Of a stretch of 60,629 bases of DNA, positions 28,473-38,753 are shown piece by piece (the stretch's first letter is position 1; each line of letters opens with the position of its first letter). A program made the position numbers and the translations under genes. Source of the stretch: Alphaproteobacteria bacterium (lineage in GTDB: Bacteria > Pseudomonadota > Alphaproteobacteria > Sphingomonadales > Sphingomonadaceae); the NCBI GenBank assembly GCA_018970445.1, contig JAGWWF010000024.1, positions 1 to 60,629 of the forward strand, written 5' to 3'. Under the pieces are notes generated by a model. The model made no database searches, had not been told where the DNA came from, and saw nothing but the letters and a program-made list of their open reading frames with translations.

Positions 28473-31400
28473 ATGGTCGCCGGTCTGCCGCCCGTTTCGC
28501 TCGACGAGAAATATCGCTTCCGCGATGGCCGGGTGTTCATGTCGGGCGTGCAGGCGCTGGTGCGGCTGCCCCTGGTGCAGAAATGGCGCGATGCCGCCGC
28601 CGGGCTCAACACCGCCGGCTTCATCTCCGGCTATCGCGGATCGCCGCTGGGCGGTTATGATCAGGAATTGTGGCGTGCCAGGAAGCTGTTGAAAGAACAG
28701 GATATCCATTTCGTTCCCGGCGTGAACGAGGAACTGGGCGCCACCGCGGTGTGGGGCACCCAGCATGTCGCGCTGAACCCCAAGGCCACGAAAGATGGCG
28801 TCTTCGGCATCTGGTATGGCAAGGGGCCGGGCCTTGATCGCGCCATGGATGTGATCAAGCACGGCAATGCCGCCGGCACCTCGGCGCATGGCGGCGTGCT
28901 GGCGATCGTGGGCGATGATCATGGTGCCAAATCCTCCACCCTGCCGCACCAGAGCGACCATAATTTCCAGGCCGCCTTCGTGCCCTTCCTGGCGCCGGCA
29001 TCGGTGCATGAATTTGTCGATTATGGCCTGCTGGGCATTGCCATGAGCCGCTTTGCCGGCACCTGGGTCGGCTTCAAGGCCACCGCCGACACGGTGGAAA
29101 CCTCGGCCACCGTCGATCTGGCCGGCGAACAGCGCCGCATCATCATCCCCGATTTCGAATTTCCCGATGGCGGCGTCCACATCCGCCCGGGCGACATCTG
29201 GCGCGAGGAAGACACCCGCCTGCAACGCTACAAGGGCTTTGCCGCGATGGCCTTTGCCAAGGCCAACGGCATCGACCGGGTGGTGTGGGACAGCCCCCGC
29301 CCCCGCATCGGCATCGTTTCCACCGGCAAGGCCTTTGCCGACACGATGGAGGCGCTGGCCGAACTGGGCATCGATGAACGGGTCGCGGCCAGCATCGGCC
29401 TTCGCGTCTACAAGGTCGGCATGCCCTGGCCGCTGGAGCCCACCGGCATCCGCGCCTTTGCCGAAGGGCTGGAGGAAGTCCTTGTCATCGAGGAAAAGCG
29501 CGAATTCATCGAACATCAGCTGAAATGGCAGCTCTACAACTGGCGCGAGGCCGTTCGCCCGCAGGTGGTGGGCAAGCATGACGAAGCCGGCGAATGGCTG
29601 TTGTCGCCGGACAACGAGCTGTCCCCCGGCGTCATCGCCCATGTGATTGCCGCGCGCATCCAGCGCATCCACGACACCGATCGCATCCGCGCCACCCTGG
29701 CCTTTTTCCGGGATCAGACCGCCAAGGCCGCCGCCCACGAAACCCCGGTCAAACGCAGCCCCTATTTCTGCTCCGGCTGCCCGCACAACACATCGACCAA
29801 GCCGCCCGAAGGCGGCCGCGCCCTGGCCGGCATCGGCTGCCACATCATGGCGATGTGGATGGACCGCGCCGAAACCTTCACCCAGATGGGCGGCGAAGGC
29901 GTGACCTGGGTGGGCGAAGCGCCGTTCGTGGCCGAAAACCATGTCTTCGCCAATCTGGGCGACGGCACCTATTTCCATTCCGGCCTGCTCGCCATCCGCC
30001 AGTCGATCGCGGCCGGCGTCAACATCACCTACAAGATCCTCTACAACGACGCTGTCGCCATGACCGGCGGGCAGAAACATGATGGCGAACTGTCGGTCGA
30101 TCAGATCGCGGCGCAGATGCTGGCCGAACATGCCCGAAAGGTGGTGATCCTCACCGAGGATCTGGCCCGCTATCAGGGTGTTGCCATTCCGGCCGGCGTG
30201 CGGCTGCTGGATCGCGACCAGCTTGACACGATTTCGCAGGAATTCGCCGCCACACCCGGCTGCACGGTGATCATCTTCGATCAGACCTGCGCCGCCGAAA
30301 AGCGCCGTCGCCGCAAGCGCCAGCAGCTGGCCGATCCCGCCCGCCGCATCTTCATCAACCCGGCGGTGTGCGAAGGCTGCGGCGATTGTTCGGTGCAATC
30401 CAATTGCGTCTCGGTGGAGCCGGTGGAAACCGAATTCGGCCGCAAGCGCCGCATCAACCAATCCAGCTGCAACAAGGATTACAGCTGCGTGAAGGGCTTC
30501 TGCCCCAGCTTCGTCACCGTTGACGATGCGCAGGTGAAGAAATCCCGCGCCGATTTCAGCCTGGATGGCGTGGCCGATCCGGTGATCCCTGCCCCCGGCC
30601 ATGGCTACAACATCATGGTCACCGGCATTGGCGGCACCGGCGTGCTCACCGTGTCGGCGCTGCTGGGCACCGCCGCCCATATCGAAGGCCTGGCCAGCAC
30701 CACGGCCGACATGGCCGGCCTGGCGCAGAAAGGCGGCGCGGTCTATTCCCATGTCCGCATCGGCGGTTCCAACGCCGATCTCTTGTCCCCGCGCATCATG
30801 GCCGGCAATGCCGATCTGGTGCTGGCCTGCGATGCCGTGGTCGCCGCCGACAAGCCGACCCAAAGCCTGATGGTGCCCAGCCGCACTGCTGTGGTGGCCA
30901 ATGCCGACGTGGCGCCCACCAGCGATTTCGTGCGCAACCGCGATTTCGATTTCCGCAGCGCCCAGGTTGAACGCGCCATCCGCAAGGCCGCCAACCCCAA
31001 TGCCTGCGATTTCGTTGCCGCCGATACGGTGGCCACCGCGCTGCTGGGCGATGCCATCGGCAGCAACATCCTGATCATGGGCTATGCCTGGCAAAAGGGG
31101 CTGATCCCGCTGCAACGCGCCAGCATCGAAGCTGCCATCGAACTGAACGGCGTTGCCATCCCGTTCAACAAGAAGGCCTTTGCCCTGGGCCGGCTGCTCG
31201 CCACCCGCCCGGATCAGGTGCTGGCCCTGGTGGAGGCCACGCGCGGGCCGCAAGCAGAACCGCCGGCCACCACGCTGGACGAGATGATCGCCCGGCGGCA
31301 AGCCGATCTGACTGCCTATCAGGATGCCGCCTATGCGCAGCGGTTCCGCCGCGTGGTGGACACCGCCCGCGCCGCCGGCGGCGATGCGCTGGCCGAAGCC

Positions 31401-31904
31401 GTGGCCAAGAGCCTGTATCGGCTGATGGCCTACAAGGATGAATATGAAGTCGCCCGCCTCTACAGCGATGGCCGCTTCGAGGCGGCGTACAATGCGCAGT
31501 TTTCCGGCGGCAAACCGCGCGTGCTGCTGGCCCCGCCGCTGATCAGCCGCACCGATCCCGCCACCGGCCGCCCGAAGAAGATCAGCTTTGGCCCGTGGAT
31601 CTTCACCGCCTTCCGCCTGCTGGCCAGGGGCAAGCGCCTGCGCGGCACCGCGCTCGACCTGTTCGGTTACAGCGAAGAACGCCGCCACGAACGCGCCGAC
31701 ATCGCCGCGTTTGAAGCCGATGTGCAGCGCCTGTGCGAACAGGTGAACCCCGCCAACATCGGCCTCGCGCTTGCCATCGCCCGCCTGCCGATGGACGTGC
31801 GCGGCTTCGGCCCGGTCAAGGCCAAGGCCCGCGCCGACATGCTTGCCCGCCGCGAGGCGCTGTGGGCGAAGTGGCCAGGGCTGGCGGCGCAGGCGGCGGC
31901 ATAA
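28473..31904 (+). CDS. Fused indolepyruvate ferredoxin oxidoreductase (IorA-IorB type)
   Basis: Oxidatively decarboxylates aryl-pyruvates (indolepyruvate, phenylpyruvate) to aryl-acetyl-CoA using TPP and Fe-S clusters. The 1143-aa single chain contains the pyrimidine-binding domain (GYRGSPLGGYDQELW), a TPP-binding domain (GGEGVTWVGEAPFV...NDAVAMTGGQ), an Fe-S region with CEGCGDC...NC and CNKDYSC...C, and a C-terminal gamma domain (TGIGGTGVLTVSALLGTAAH). This fused form is usual in proteobacteria that grow aerobically on aromatic amino acids. It is in line with the acyl-CoA catabolic genes further on, although not in the same operon. Confidence 0.93.
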   Translation: MVAGLPPVSLDEKYRFRDGRVFMSGVQALVRLPLVQKWRDAAAGLNTAGFISGYRGSPLGGYDQELWRARKLLKEQDIHFVPGVNEELGATAVWGTQHVALNPKATKDGVFGIWYGKGPGLDRAMDVIKHGNAAGTSAHGGVLAIVGDDHGAKSSTLPHQSDHNFQAAFVPFLAPASVHEFVDYGLLGIAMSRFAGTWVGFKATADTVETSATVDLAGEQRRIIIPDFEFPDGGVHIRPGDIWREEDTRLQRYKGFAAMAFAKANGIDRVVWDSPRPRIGIVSTGKAFADTMEALAELGIDERVAASIGLRVYKVGMPWPLEPTGIRAFAEGLEEVLVIEEKREFIEHQLKWQLYNWREAVRPQVVGKHDEAGEWLLSPDNELSPGVIAHVIAARIQRIHDTDRIRATLAFFRDQTAKAAAHETPVKRSPYFCSGCPHNTSTKPPEGGRALAGIGCHIMAMWMDRAETFTQMGGEGVTWVGEAPFVAENHVFANLGDGTYFHSGLLAIRQSIAAGVNITYKILYNDAVAMTGGQKHDGELSVDQIAAQMLAEHARKVVILTEDLARYQGVAIPAGVRLLDRDQLDTISQEFAATPGCTVIIFDQTCAAEKRRRRKRQQLADPARRIFINPAVCEGCGDCSVQSNCVSVEPVETEFGRKRRINQSSCNKDYSCVKGFCPSFVTVDDAQVKKSRADFSLDGVADPVIPAPGHGYNIMVTGIGGTGVLTVSALLGTAAHIEGLASTTADMAGLAQKGGAVYSHVRIGGSNADLLSPRIMAGNADLVLACDAVVAADKPTQSLMVPSRTAVVANADVAPTSDFVRNRDFDFRSAQVERAIRKAANPNACDFVAADTVATALLGDAIGSNILIMGYAWQKGLIPLQRASIEAAIELNGVAIPFNKKAFALGRLLATRPDQVLALVEATRGPQAEPPATTLDEMIARRQADLTAYQDAAYAQRFRRVVDTARAAGGDALAEAVAKSLYRLMAYKDEYEVARLYSDGRFEAAYNAQFSGGKPRVLLAPPLISRTDPATGRPKKISFGPWIFTAFRLLARGKRLRGTALDLFGYSEERRHERADIAAFEADVQRLCEQVNPANIGLALAIARLPMDVRGFGPVKAKARADMLARREALWAKWPGLAAQAAA

Positions 31905-31983
31905 CCCAGATGCCGACACAGATTGGCCCGGTTTTGGCCCGCGCGCCTGCCCACCCCACGAGGTGGAGGGAGGGGCCAGCCCG

Positions 31984-32053
31984 CTTCTCCCCGCCCTGGC
32001 CAGGGCGGGGCCGGGGGAGGGTCTGCTCCGCCCCCCGCCCTGGCAACGGCGGG
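31984..32053. repeat. Intergenic inverted repeat, family A, short copy 4
   Basis: It starts with CTTCTCCCCGCCCTGGCCAG, like copies 1 and 3, and contains the perfect palindrome CCCCGCCCTGGCCAGGGCGGGG followed by CCGGGGGAGGG. The right arm is CGCCCTGGCAACGGCGGG. With 32081-32198 it fills the 389-bp gap between the convergent oxidoreductase and SPOR genes; no gene is seen there. Confidence 0.65.
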
Positions 32054-32080
32054 ACACGCAACCGCGCCGGGCAATCGAAA

Positions 32081-32198
32081 TCCTGTCCTACACCGGCAAA
32101 GCCTGTCATGATGGCGACAATGGGTGAACCCTGACGATTCCCGTGCAAAAACAACGCTGAATTCCGACGAAATCGTCAATAGTGTCAAAACTGGCGGC
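32081..32198 (-). repeat. Duplicated intergenic element, copy B (promoter-like, possible small RNA)
   Basis: A 118-bp stretch that matches 43685-43801 in the opposite orientation, with exact blocks GCCGCCAGTTTTGACA, ATTCAGCGTTGTTTT and TGTAGGACAGGA at the same spacings (one single-base indel). TTGACA resembles a -35 box. On the minus strand it reads away from the SPOR gene into the repeat at 31984-32053. Both neighbouring genes end toward it, so it does not serve as a promoter for a neighbour. It contains an ATG at 32109 opening MTGFAGVGQD, parallel to MTDFAPVGQE in copy A. Confidence 0.6.
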
Positions 32199-32293
32199 GG
32201 CTGACACAAGCATCAGATGGGTCACTCGTGTCTCACGTCGTCGGCAACAAGGCTCTTTCTCAGGTCTGGATCAGGGATGGGGCGGCCGGGCCC

Positions 32294-33505
32294 TCAATCG
32301 CCGATATCAACGGCGAAACAGCCGTTGTTGCCGATTTCCAGGGTCTTGCAGCCCTTGCCGGCTTCGGCGCGGGTGTCGAACGGGCCAACCTGCAGGCGCC
32401 AGTTGCCGCCGAACTTGCCGATCACCGGGCGCAGGCCCTTCACATCGCGCTTTTTGGCGGCGGCCAGCTTCTTCCAGGCGGCCTGGGCGCTTTTCTGGTT
32501 GGGATAGGTGCCCAGCTGGATGCGCCAGCCGGTTTCCTTCGGCGGCGGCGGCGCGGCCTTCTTCTTCGGCTCTGGCCGGGTGGCAACCCGCACCGGCGGC
32601 GTGGCCGGCGTCGCGGCCGGGCTCAAGGGGCTGGCCAGCCGGGTTGCAGGCGGCGGCGGGGCCGATCCTTGCGCTTCGCTGCTGTCTTCGGCCTCATCCT
32701 CGTTGGCCGGGGTTTCGGCCGCATTGCCTTGCAACTGGGCGGTGTTGAGCGCGGCGGTGCTGCCATCACGGGCCGCATCGGGCGCGCCGCTGGCAATCAC
32801 CGTCACCGGCGGGGTGGGCGTGGTGACGGCCACCATCGGCGGCGGCGCGATACCGGGCTGGAACTGGGCCGGCACGCCGCTGCCATTGGCCAGCGCGGTG
32901 GCGATCTGCCAGCCATTGGCGCGATCCAGTGGTTGGATGGCCTGCGACAGCTCGTTCAGCGCCTTGGTGGCTTCGGGCAGGCCCTGGGCCGCGGCCCGCA
33001 CCAGATAGGCATAGGCGAGCGGCAGCGATTTGGCGGCGCCATCGCCGTTCCAGTGCACGATGCCCAGCACATATTGCGCCCGCATCTCCCCCCGGTCGGC
33101 GGCGGCCTTCAACCAGCGCACCGCTTCGGGCTTTTCGGTGGCCTGGAACAGCAAGATGCCCAGATTGGCCTGGGCCGGCAGATGGTTCTTCACCGCCGCC
33201 CGGCGATACCAGTCGCGGGCCAGCGCCTTGTCCATGGCAACCCCGCGGCCCAGCTTATAGGCCTGGCCCATGTTGAACATGGCATCGGCATCGCCGTTCT
33301 CGGCAAAATTCTGCCACATCGACACGGCCGCATCCCATTTGCCGGCCCGCCACAATTCCACGCCCTGGCGCACCGATGGCGGCGGCGGCGTGGCGCGGGC
33401 CGGGGCCGCGGCGGCCGGGCGGGCGGCGCGGCCGCGCTTGCCCTTCTTCTTCTTGCGGGCGGCCAGCGCCGGATCGCCGGCGATCAACGCCAGCACCAGC
33501 AACAT
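32294..33505 (-). CDS. Sel1-repeat and SPOR-domain secreted protein
   Basis: A 403-aa protein with a signal peptide (MLLVLALIAGDPALAA) followed by a basic KKKKGKRGR stretch. TPR/Sel1 repeats follow at about residues 50-190 (NMGQAYKLGRGVAMDKALARDWYRRAA and similar), then a long Pro/Ala-rich linker (about 200-320) and a C-terminal SPOR domain (WRIQLGTYPNQKSAQAAW...LQVGPFDTRAEA). SPOR domains bind glycan strands stripped of peptides, often at the septum, so a cell-envelope or division role is likely. I use the ATG at 33505, with AAGGG upstream; it is 12 bp after the dihydroorotase-like gene. Confidence 0.85.
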   Translation of the reverse strand: MLLVLALIAGDPALAARKKKKGKRGRAARPAAAAPARATPPPPSVRQGVELWRAGKWDAAVSMWQNFAENGDADAMFNMGQAYKLGRGVAMDKALARDWYRRAAVKNHLPAQANLGILLFQATEKPEAVRWLKAAADRGEMRAQYVLGIVHWNGDGAAKSLPLAYAYLVRAAAQGLPEATKALNELSQAIQPLDRANGWQIATALANGSGVPAQFQPGIAPPPMVAVTTPTPPVTVIASGAPDAARDGSTAALNTAQLQGNAAETPANEDEAEDSSEAQGSAPPPPATRLASPLSPAATPATPPVRVATRPEPKKKAAPPPPKETGWRIQLGTYPNQKSAQAAWKKLAAAKKRDVKGLRPVIGKFGGNWRLQVGPFDTRAEAGKGCKTLEIGNNGCFAVDIGD

Positions 33506-33516
33506 GCCTATCGCCC

Positions 33517-34749
33517 TTACGCCCGCCAAACCACGTCTCCACCCTTGATCACATATTTTACCCGCCCCGCCGTGGGCAACCCGTTGAAAGGGGTGTTGCC
33601 CGCGCCATGGAAGCGATCGCCGTCGATACGCCAAGGGGCGTGTTCGTCAAAGACCACAATGTCGGCCGGTGCGCCCAGTTGCAGCGTTCCGGCGACCAAC
33701 CCAAAGCGGCGGGCCGGATTGGTGCTGAGCATGGCGATCAGCCCCGGCAGGGTGATGACGCCATCGCGCACCAGCCCCAGGCCCAGCGCCAGCAGGGTTT
33801 GCGCCCCCGCCATGCCGGCGCGGGCATCGGCAAAGGGCTGGCGCTTGTCTTCCTGGCTTTGCGGATCATGGCCGGATGCCAGGATGGAAAGGCTGCCATC
33901 GCGCACCCCGTCGATCACCGCCAGCCGATCGCGTTCATCGCGCAAGGGGGGCGACAGGCGGGCAAAGCTGCGGAACCCCGATACCGCCATGTCGTTCAGG
34001 AACAGATGGGCCGGCGTGATGCCGGCCGTCACATCCACCCCCTGGGCCCGGGCGGCGCGCACGGCGGCCAGCCCTTCGGCGGTGGTCACCTGCCTGATAT
34101 GCAGCCGGGCGCCGGTGGCCTGCGCCAGCCGGCAATCGCGGATGATGGCCAGGCTTTCGGCAAAGGCCGGCGCGGCGGCCAGGCCCAGCCGGGTGGCATA
34201 TTCGCCTTCGGTTGCCACCGCGCCGGCGGTGAGCGCCGCGTCTTCGGCGTGGGCGACGACAACAAGGCCGTGGCCATGGGCATAGGCCAGCAGCCGCTGC
34301 ATCACGCGGGCATCGGCAATGGCGCGGCGGCCGGTGGCCACACCCACGGCGCCCGCCGCCTGCGCCAGGCCGATTTCGGCCAGCTCCTCGCCCTTCAGCC
34401 CGCGGGTGGCGGCGGCAAGCGGGTGCACCCACACATCGGGTTTGCCCGATCCTTGCGCAAAGGCGACCAGCGCCGGATCATCCAGCGGCGGCGATTGATC
34501 CGGCATCAGGATCATGCGGGTGATGCCGCCGGCATTGGCCGCCGCGGTATCGGCACGGAACACGCCGGCATCGATCAGGCCGGGGGCGACCACCAGGCCG
34601 CTGGCATCGATGATCTGGGCACCCGATGGCGGTTCGGCCCGGCCGATGCCGGCCACCGTGCGATCCTTCAGCACGATGGTGGCGATGCCATCCTGCCCGG
34701 TGGCGGGGCAGATCACACGGCCGCCGGTGATGGCGATGGGCGCGGTCAT
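33517..34749 (-). CDS. pyrX: Dihydroorotase-like protein lacking metal ligands (PyrC'/PyrX type)
   Basis: An amidohydrolase-fold protein of 410 aa. Active dihydroorotases carry the zinc-binding HxH in PGLIDxHxH; here the segment reads [13 protein letters not shown], so both histidines are lost. The later TDHAPH-like site is ASGHDPQ. Such catalytically dead homologues (PyrC' or PyrX) are known to be needed for assembly of PyrB into a dodecamer in pseudomonads and others. The ATG at 34749 overlaps the pyrB stop (ATGA), which fits that role. A true pyrC should exist elsewhere in the genome. Confidence 0.85.
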   Translation of the reverse strand: MTAPIAITGGRVICPATGQDGIATIVLKDRTVAGIGRAEPPSGAQIIDASGLVVAPGLIDAGVFRADTAAANAGGITRMILMPDQSPPLDDPALVAFAQGSGKPDVWVHPLAAATRGLKGEELAEIGLAQAAGAVGVATGRRAIADARVMQRLLAYAHGHGLVVVAHAEDAALTAGAVATEGEYATRLGLAAAPAFAESLAIIRDCRLAQATGARLHIRQVTTAEGLAAVRAARAQGVDVTAGITPAHLFLNDMAVSGFRSFARLSPPLRDERDRLAVIDGVRDGSLSILASGHDPQSQEDKRQPFADARAGMAGAQTLLALGLGLVRDGVITLPGLIAMLSTNPARRFGLVAGTLQLGAPADIVVFDEHAPWRIDGDRFHGAGNTPFNGLPTAGRVKYVIKGGDVVWRA

Positions 34750-35732
34750 GCCCAACCCTCCACCCCGCGCCGGCGGCGGGTGAGCACGTCAAGGCAGGCC
34801 ATGCGCACCGCCACGCCCATCTCCACCTGTTCCGATACGGCGCTGCGGGCGATATCGTCGGCAATGGCGCCGTCGATCTCCACCCCCCGGTTCATCGGGC
34901 CGGGGTGCATCACCAGCACATCGGCCGCCGCCCTGGCCAGCCGCGCTTCGGTGAGGCCATAGAAGCGGAAATATTCGCGGGGGGACGGCACATAGGCCCC
35001 TTCCATGCGTTCGGTCTGCAGGCGCAGCATCATCACCACATCGGCCCCGGCCAGGCCGGCATCCATGTCGGTGAAGGCCTGCACGCAATAGCCATCCAGC
35101 CCGGCCGGCAGCAGCGTGGGCGGGGCAACGGCGCGCACTTCGGCCCCCAGCGCGGCCAGCAGCATGAAGTTGGAGCGGGCCACCCGGCTGTGCAGGATAT
35201 CGCCGCAGATCGCCACCTTCAGCCCGGCGATGCGGCCCTTGCGGCGGCGGATGGTGAGGGCATCGAGCAGCGCCTGGGTGGGATGTTCGTGGCGGCCATC
35301 ACCGGCGTTGAGCACCGGGCAATCGACCTTTTCCGAAATCAGCTGCACCGCACCCGACGAAGCGTGGCGGATCACGATCATGTCGGGGTGCATGGCGTTC
35401 AGGGTGAGCGCGGTATCAAGCAGCGTCTCGCCCTTCTTGACGCTGGAGCCCGATACGCCAAGGTTCACCACATCGGCCCCCAGCCGCTTGCCGGCGATTT
35501 CAAAGCTGAGCAGCGTGCGGGTGGAGTTTTCGAAGAAGGCGTTGATCTGGGTGAGGCCGGCCAGCCGGTCGACATGCTTGGCAGCGCTGCGGTTCAGTTC
35601 CACCCATTGTTCGGCTTCATCCAGCAGGAAGCAGATTTCCCACGGCTTGAGCGCGGCAATGCCCAGAAGATGCGCATGCGGAAACGGATGCGCACCGTCG
35701 GCCAGTGCGGGGTGGGATGGTGTGCGCGCCAT
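34746..35732 (-). CDS. pyrB: Aspartate carbamoyltransferase catalytic subunit
   Basis: Condenses carbamoyl phosphate with aspartate in pyrimidine synthesis. The 328-aa protein has the carbamoyl-phosphate motif [12 protein letters not shown], the ASSGA and [12 protein letters not shown] segments, and the late MHPGPMNRG signature. No regulatory pyrI is adjacent; instead the degenerate dihydroorotase is coupled downstream, as in class A ATCases. Confidence 0.95.
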   Translation of the reverse strand: MARTPSHPALADGAHPFPHAHLLGIAALKPWEICFLLDEAEQWVELNRSAAKHVDRLAGLTQINAFFENSTRTLLSFEIAGKRLGADVVNLGVSGSSVKKGETLLDTALTLNAMHPDMIVIRHASSGAVQLISEKVDCPVLNAGDGRHEHPTQALLDALTIRRRKGRIAGLKVAICGDILHSRVARSNFMLLAALGAEVRAVAPPTLLPAGLDGYCVQAFTDMDAGLAGADVVMMLRLQTERMEGAYVPSPREYFRFYGLTEARLARAAADVLVMHPGPMNRGVEIDGAIADDIARSAVSEQVEMGVAVRMACLDVLTRRRRGVEGWA

Positions 35733-35786
35733 TTCACCCTTCCCCTAATGGCACTCACCGTGCCAGACAATGCCGCAATCGCCTGA

Positions 35787-37829
35787 TCAATCCCGCCGCC
35801 AGCGCAAAACCGGCAGCAGGGAGGCGAAATCATCGCTCCACACCGGCAGGCCGGGATCGGCGCGCAGCGGCCGCCAGCCGCCGCCAGCCGCCGTGAGCGA
35901 CGCCAGTCGGGCCGGATCACGCGACAGGGCCACCCACAGCGATCGGGCCCGCACCACGCCGGCCTGTGGCGGCTCCAGCGATTCATAATGCAGCATGCGC
36001 GCCTGCCAGCCACCGGCACCGGCCAGGGCGGCCACCACCGGTTCCAGATCAAGAAAGCGGTTGGAGATGTGGATGAGCAGCAGGCCATCCGGCGCCAGCA
36101 CCCGGCCATACACCGCCATGGCCTCGCGGGTCATCATGTGGAGCGGGATGGAATCGGAGGAAAAGGCATCAACCGCCAGCAGATCCAGGCTGGCCGGGGC
36201 TTCGGCCTGCAGGGTGAGCCGCGCATCGCCCACCACCATGCGGGCGGTGGGGGTGCAATTCTTCAGATAGGTGAAGTCGCGCCGGGCAATCGCCACCACC
36301 GCCGGGTCGATCTCATACAGGCTCCAGCGCTGGGGGCCTTGCGCATAACAGGCCAGCGTGCCGGCTCCCAGGCCCACCACGCCAATCCGCGCGGCCGGGC
36401 CGAACAGCCGGGGCGCGGCCTTCATCGCCAGCCCAACGCCGCTGCCCGGCACATAATAGGTCATGGGTTCGCGGGCCAGCCGGGGTGAAAGGGATTGCAC
36501 GCCGTGCAGCGTGGTGCCGTGGCGCAGGAAGCGAAGGCCGCCGGTATCCCGCACGCTGTAGACACCAAAGAAACTGCGCGTGTGCTGCCCGGCCAGCACC
36601 GCCCGCAGCCGATCAGCGCCGCCCAGCCCGGCCATGAGCAGCCCCAGCAGCAGCAGCACTCCCCAGCGCCGCAACCAGCCCGGCCCCGGCAGCGGCAGCA
36701 GCGCCGCGGCCAGCAGCAGCAACAGCGGATGTTCCCACGGCCAGCTGAACAGCATCGGTGCCAGCAGCGCGCAGAACAGCCCGCCCACCGCGCCGCCCAC
36801 CGACAGCCACAGATAGAAGCTGGTGAGCCCGGCCGCCGGCGGCCGTTCCAGCGCCAGCGTGCCGTGCAGCGCCAGGGTGATCACCAGCAGCAGGATCAAC
36901 CCGGCCAGCGCCAGCGCCACGCTGACCCCCGGCCCCTTGCCCGCCAGGAACAACGGCCCGCCCACCAGCAGCAGCAGCCAGGGCGACATCCGCACCGCAA
37001 GCGCCGTCACCCGCGGCCCGGCATCGGAAAAGCCGATGACGAAGCTGAGCAGATAAATCGCCAGCGGCACCACCCACAGCAGGGGCATCGCCATCAGATC
37101 GGTGGTGAGATGGGTGGTGGTGGACAGCAGCAACCCCGACGCCACCGCCGCCAGCCCGGCCCAGCGCAACCGTTCCCGCCAACTGGTGGGATAGGGCGCG
37201 GCCACGCTGGGCTGCGCCGTACTGACGCCACGGGCCAGCAGCCCGCAGGCCAGCACCAGGCCGGCGAGCACGACAAGGCCAGCCGACCAGCCCCAGCGCT
37301 GCGCCGGCAGCCCGGCCAGCGGCTCCACCAGCAGCGGATAGGCAATCAGCGCGCCAAAACTGCCCAGATTGGAGGCGGCATAGAGGAAATAGGGATTGCC
37401 GGCATCCGGATCGCCGGTGCGGGCAAACCAGGCCTGCATCAACGGCGCCTGCGCCGACACCACGAAGAACACCGGCCCGATGGAGGCAGCCAGCAGCCCG
37501 ATCAGCCACAGCGCCGGATCGGTTGCACCGGCCGGCGGATACCAGGCCGCCATGCCGATCGGCAGGAACAGGGCCGCAATCGCAAACAGCGCCAGATGGA
37601 TCACCAGCTGCCGCCGCACCGGCAGCCGCTGCAAGCCGTGGGCATAAAGATAGCCGGCCAGCAGCACGCCCTGATAGAAGAGCATGGCGATGTTCCAGAC
37701 ATTGGGCGATCCGCCCAGCACCGGCAACACAATGCGGCCCATCAGCGGCTGCACCAGGAACAGCAGGAAACTGCCCGTCAGGATGGTGAGGACATAGGCC
37801 GAGCGGGCCGATGGGGCAGCGGTGGTCAT
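35787..37829 (-). CDS. Membrane-fused spermidine-synthase-like protein
   Basis: A 680-aa protein. The N-terminal two thirds hold about a dozen hydrophobic helices of MFS-like type, starting SAYVLTILTGSFLLFLVQPLMGRIVLP. The C-terminal third is a spermidine-synthase-type methyltransferase fold (GVVGLGAGTLACYAQ, EIDPAVVAIAR, VVGDARLTL, DLLAVDAFSSDSIPLHMMTREA). Such 'fused MFS/spermidine synthase' proteins are common in proteobacteria; their reaction is not established. I use the ATG at 37829; a GTG two codons earlier is possible. It lies 54 bp upstream of pyrB on the same strand. Confidence 0.85.
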   Translation of the reverse strand: MTTAAPSARSAYVLTILTGSFLLFLVQPLMGRIVLPVLGGSPNVWNIAMLFYQGVLLAGYLYAHGLQRLPVRRQLVIHLALFAIAALFLPIGMAAWYPPAGATDPALWLIGLLAASIGPVFFVVSAQAPLMQAWFARTGDPDAGNPYFLYAASNLGSFGALIAYPLLVEPLAGLPAQRWGWSAGLVVLAGLVLACGLLARGVSTAQPSVAAPYPTSWRERLRWAGLAAVASGLLLSTTTHLTTDLMAMPLLWVVPLAIYLLSFVIGFSDAGPRVTALAVRMSPWLLLLVGGPLFLAGKGPGVSVALALAGLILLLVITLALHGTLALERPPAAGLTSFYLWLSVGGAVGGLFCALLAPMLFSWPWEHPLLLLLAAALLPLPGPGWLRRWGVLLLLGLLMAGLGGADRLRAVLAGQHTRSFFGVYSVRDTGGLRFLRHGTTLHGVQSLSPRLAREPMTYYVPGSGVGLAMKAAPRLFGPAARIGVVGLGAGTLACYAQGPQRWSLYEIDPAVVAIARRDFTYLKNCTPTARMVVGDARLTLQAEAPASLDLLAVDAFSSDSIPLHMMTREAMAVYGRVLAPDGLLLIHISNRFLDLEPVVAALAGAGGWQARMLHYESLEPPQAGVVRARSLWVALSRDPARLASLTAAGGGWRPLRADPGLPVWSDDFASLLPVLRWRRD

Positions 37830-37902
37830 GCACACCGAGCGCTAGCCCAGCCGTCCACGGCTGGCAACCGCCAGCGGCTTGCCCGCCAATCGCCCCAGCC
37901 CT

Positions 37903-38712
37903 ATGGCTGCGGCCATGATCAGTGGCCCCCGCCCGACCTGGGCGATCATCATCGCCTTCTACAACGAGGAGCGCTTCATCGCGCCCACCATTGCCGCAGC
38001 CCTGGCACAGGATCGCGACGACATATTGCTCATCTGTGTCGACAACGCCTCCACCGATGGCAGCCATGCGCTGGTGGCCGGTCTGATCGCTGGCCACCCG
38101 CGCGCCGTGCTGGTGACCGAATCCGCACAAGGCCACACCTTTGCCCTGCGGCGCGGCACGGCGATTGCCGCCGAACAGGGCTGCGAGAAAATCGCCTATT
38201 GGGATGCCGACACCCATTATCCTGCCCATTACATCAGCCGCGCCGATCAACTGCTGGGCGAAGATGCCGGCACCATCTGCGTGCAGGCGTTCGACATCTA
38301 TGGCCCCTACGGCAGCATGAAGAACCGCATCATCCGGCACCGCATGGCGATCACCGCCAGCATCCTTTCGGGCCAGGGCCACACCGGCACCTTTGGCCAG
38401 TGCTTCCGGCTGAAGCCCCTGCTGGCGGCCGGCGGACCCAAGAATGACGACTGGCCGTTCGTGCTCTATGATCACGAACTGATGCACCGCATCCTGAAGA
38501 TCGGCCGCAGCACCCATGCCGCCGATCATGTCTGCTGGCCGGCACCGCGGCGCCAGGTCAAGGGCCATGTCCGCTGGAACCTCACCGAACGGCTGCTCTA
38601 TGCCCTCACGCCGATGTTCGTGAAGGACTGGTTCTTCTATCGCTTCCTCAGCCCCCGGCTGCGGGCGCGCGGCATGTTCGAGGCGGGCCTGCGCATCCGC
38701 GATTGGGAATAG
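37903..38712 (+). CDS. Family 2 glycosyltransferase
   Basis: About 269 aa. The GT2 fold opens with WAIIIAFYNEERFI, followed by ICVDNASTDGS and the DxD-type motif WDADTHYP. The C-terminal part (QVKGHVRWNLTERLLYAL) has no strong membrane helix. Its targets are unknown. Starts at 37903 or 37915 are both plausible; no Shine-Dalgarno is seen. It is divergent from the spermidine-synthase-like gene. Confidence 0.8.
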   Translation: MAAAMISGPRPTWAIIIAFYNEERFIAPTIAAALAQDRDDILLICVDNASTDGSHALVAGLIAGHPRAVLVTESAQGHTFALRRGTAIAAEQGCEKIAYWDADTHYPAHYISRADQLLGEDAGTICVQAFDIYGPYGSMKNRIIRHRMAITASILSGQGHTGTFGQCFRLKPLLAAGGPKNDDWPFVLYDHELMHRILKIGRSTHAADHVCWPAPRRQVKGHVRWNLTERLLYALTPMFVKDWFFYRFLSPRLRARGMFEAGLRIRDWE

Positions 38713-38753
38713 ACGTCACACGGCTGCAATGGGGATGCGCCACGGCTGGGGCC

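Noticed and set aside
28431-32057. A minus-strand open frame of over 1200 codons opposite the indolepyruvate oxidoreductase
   Set aside because: It is the antisense shadow of a well-supported gene in GC-rich DNA; the protein is a Gly/Ala/Asp/His-rich string without domain motifs.
36495-38447. A long plus-strand open frame opposite the spermidine-synthase-like gene
   Set aside because: Gln/Arg/Pro/His-rich antisense translation with no recognisable fold, while the minus strand encodes a clear protein.
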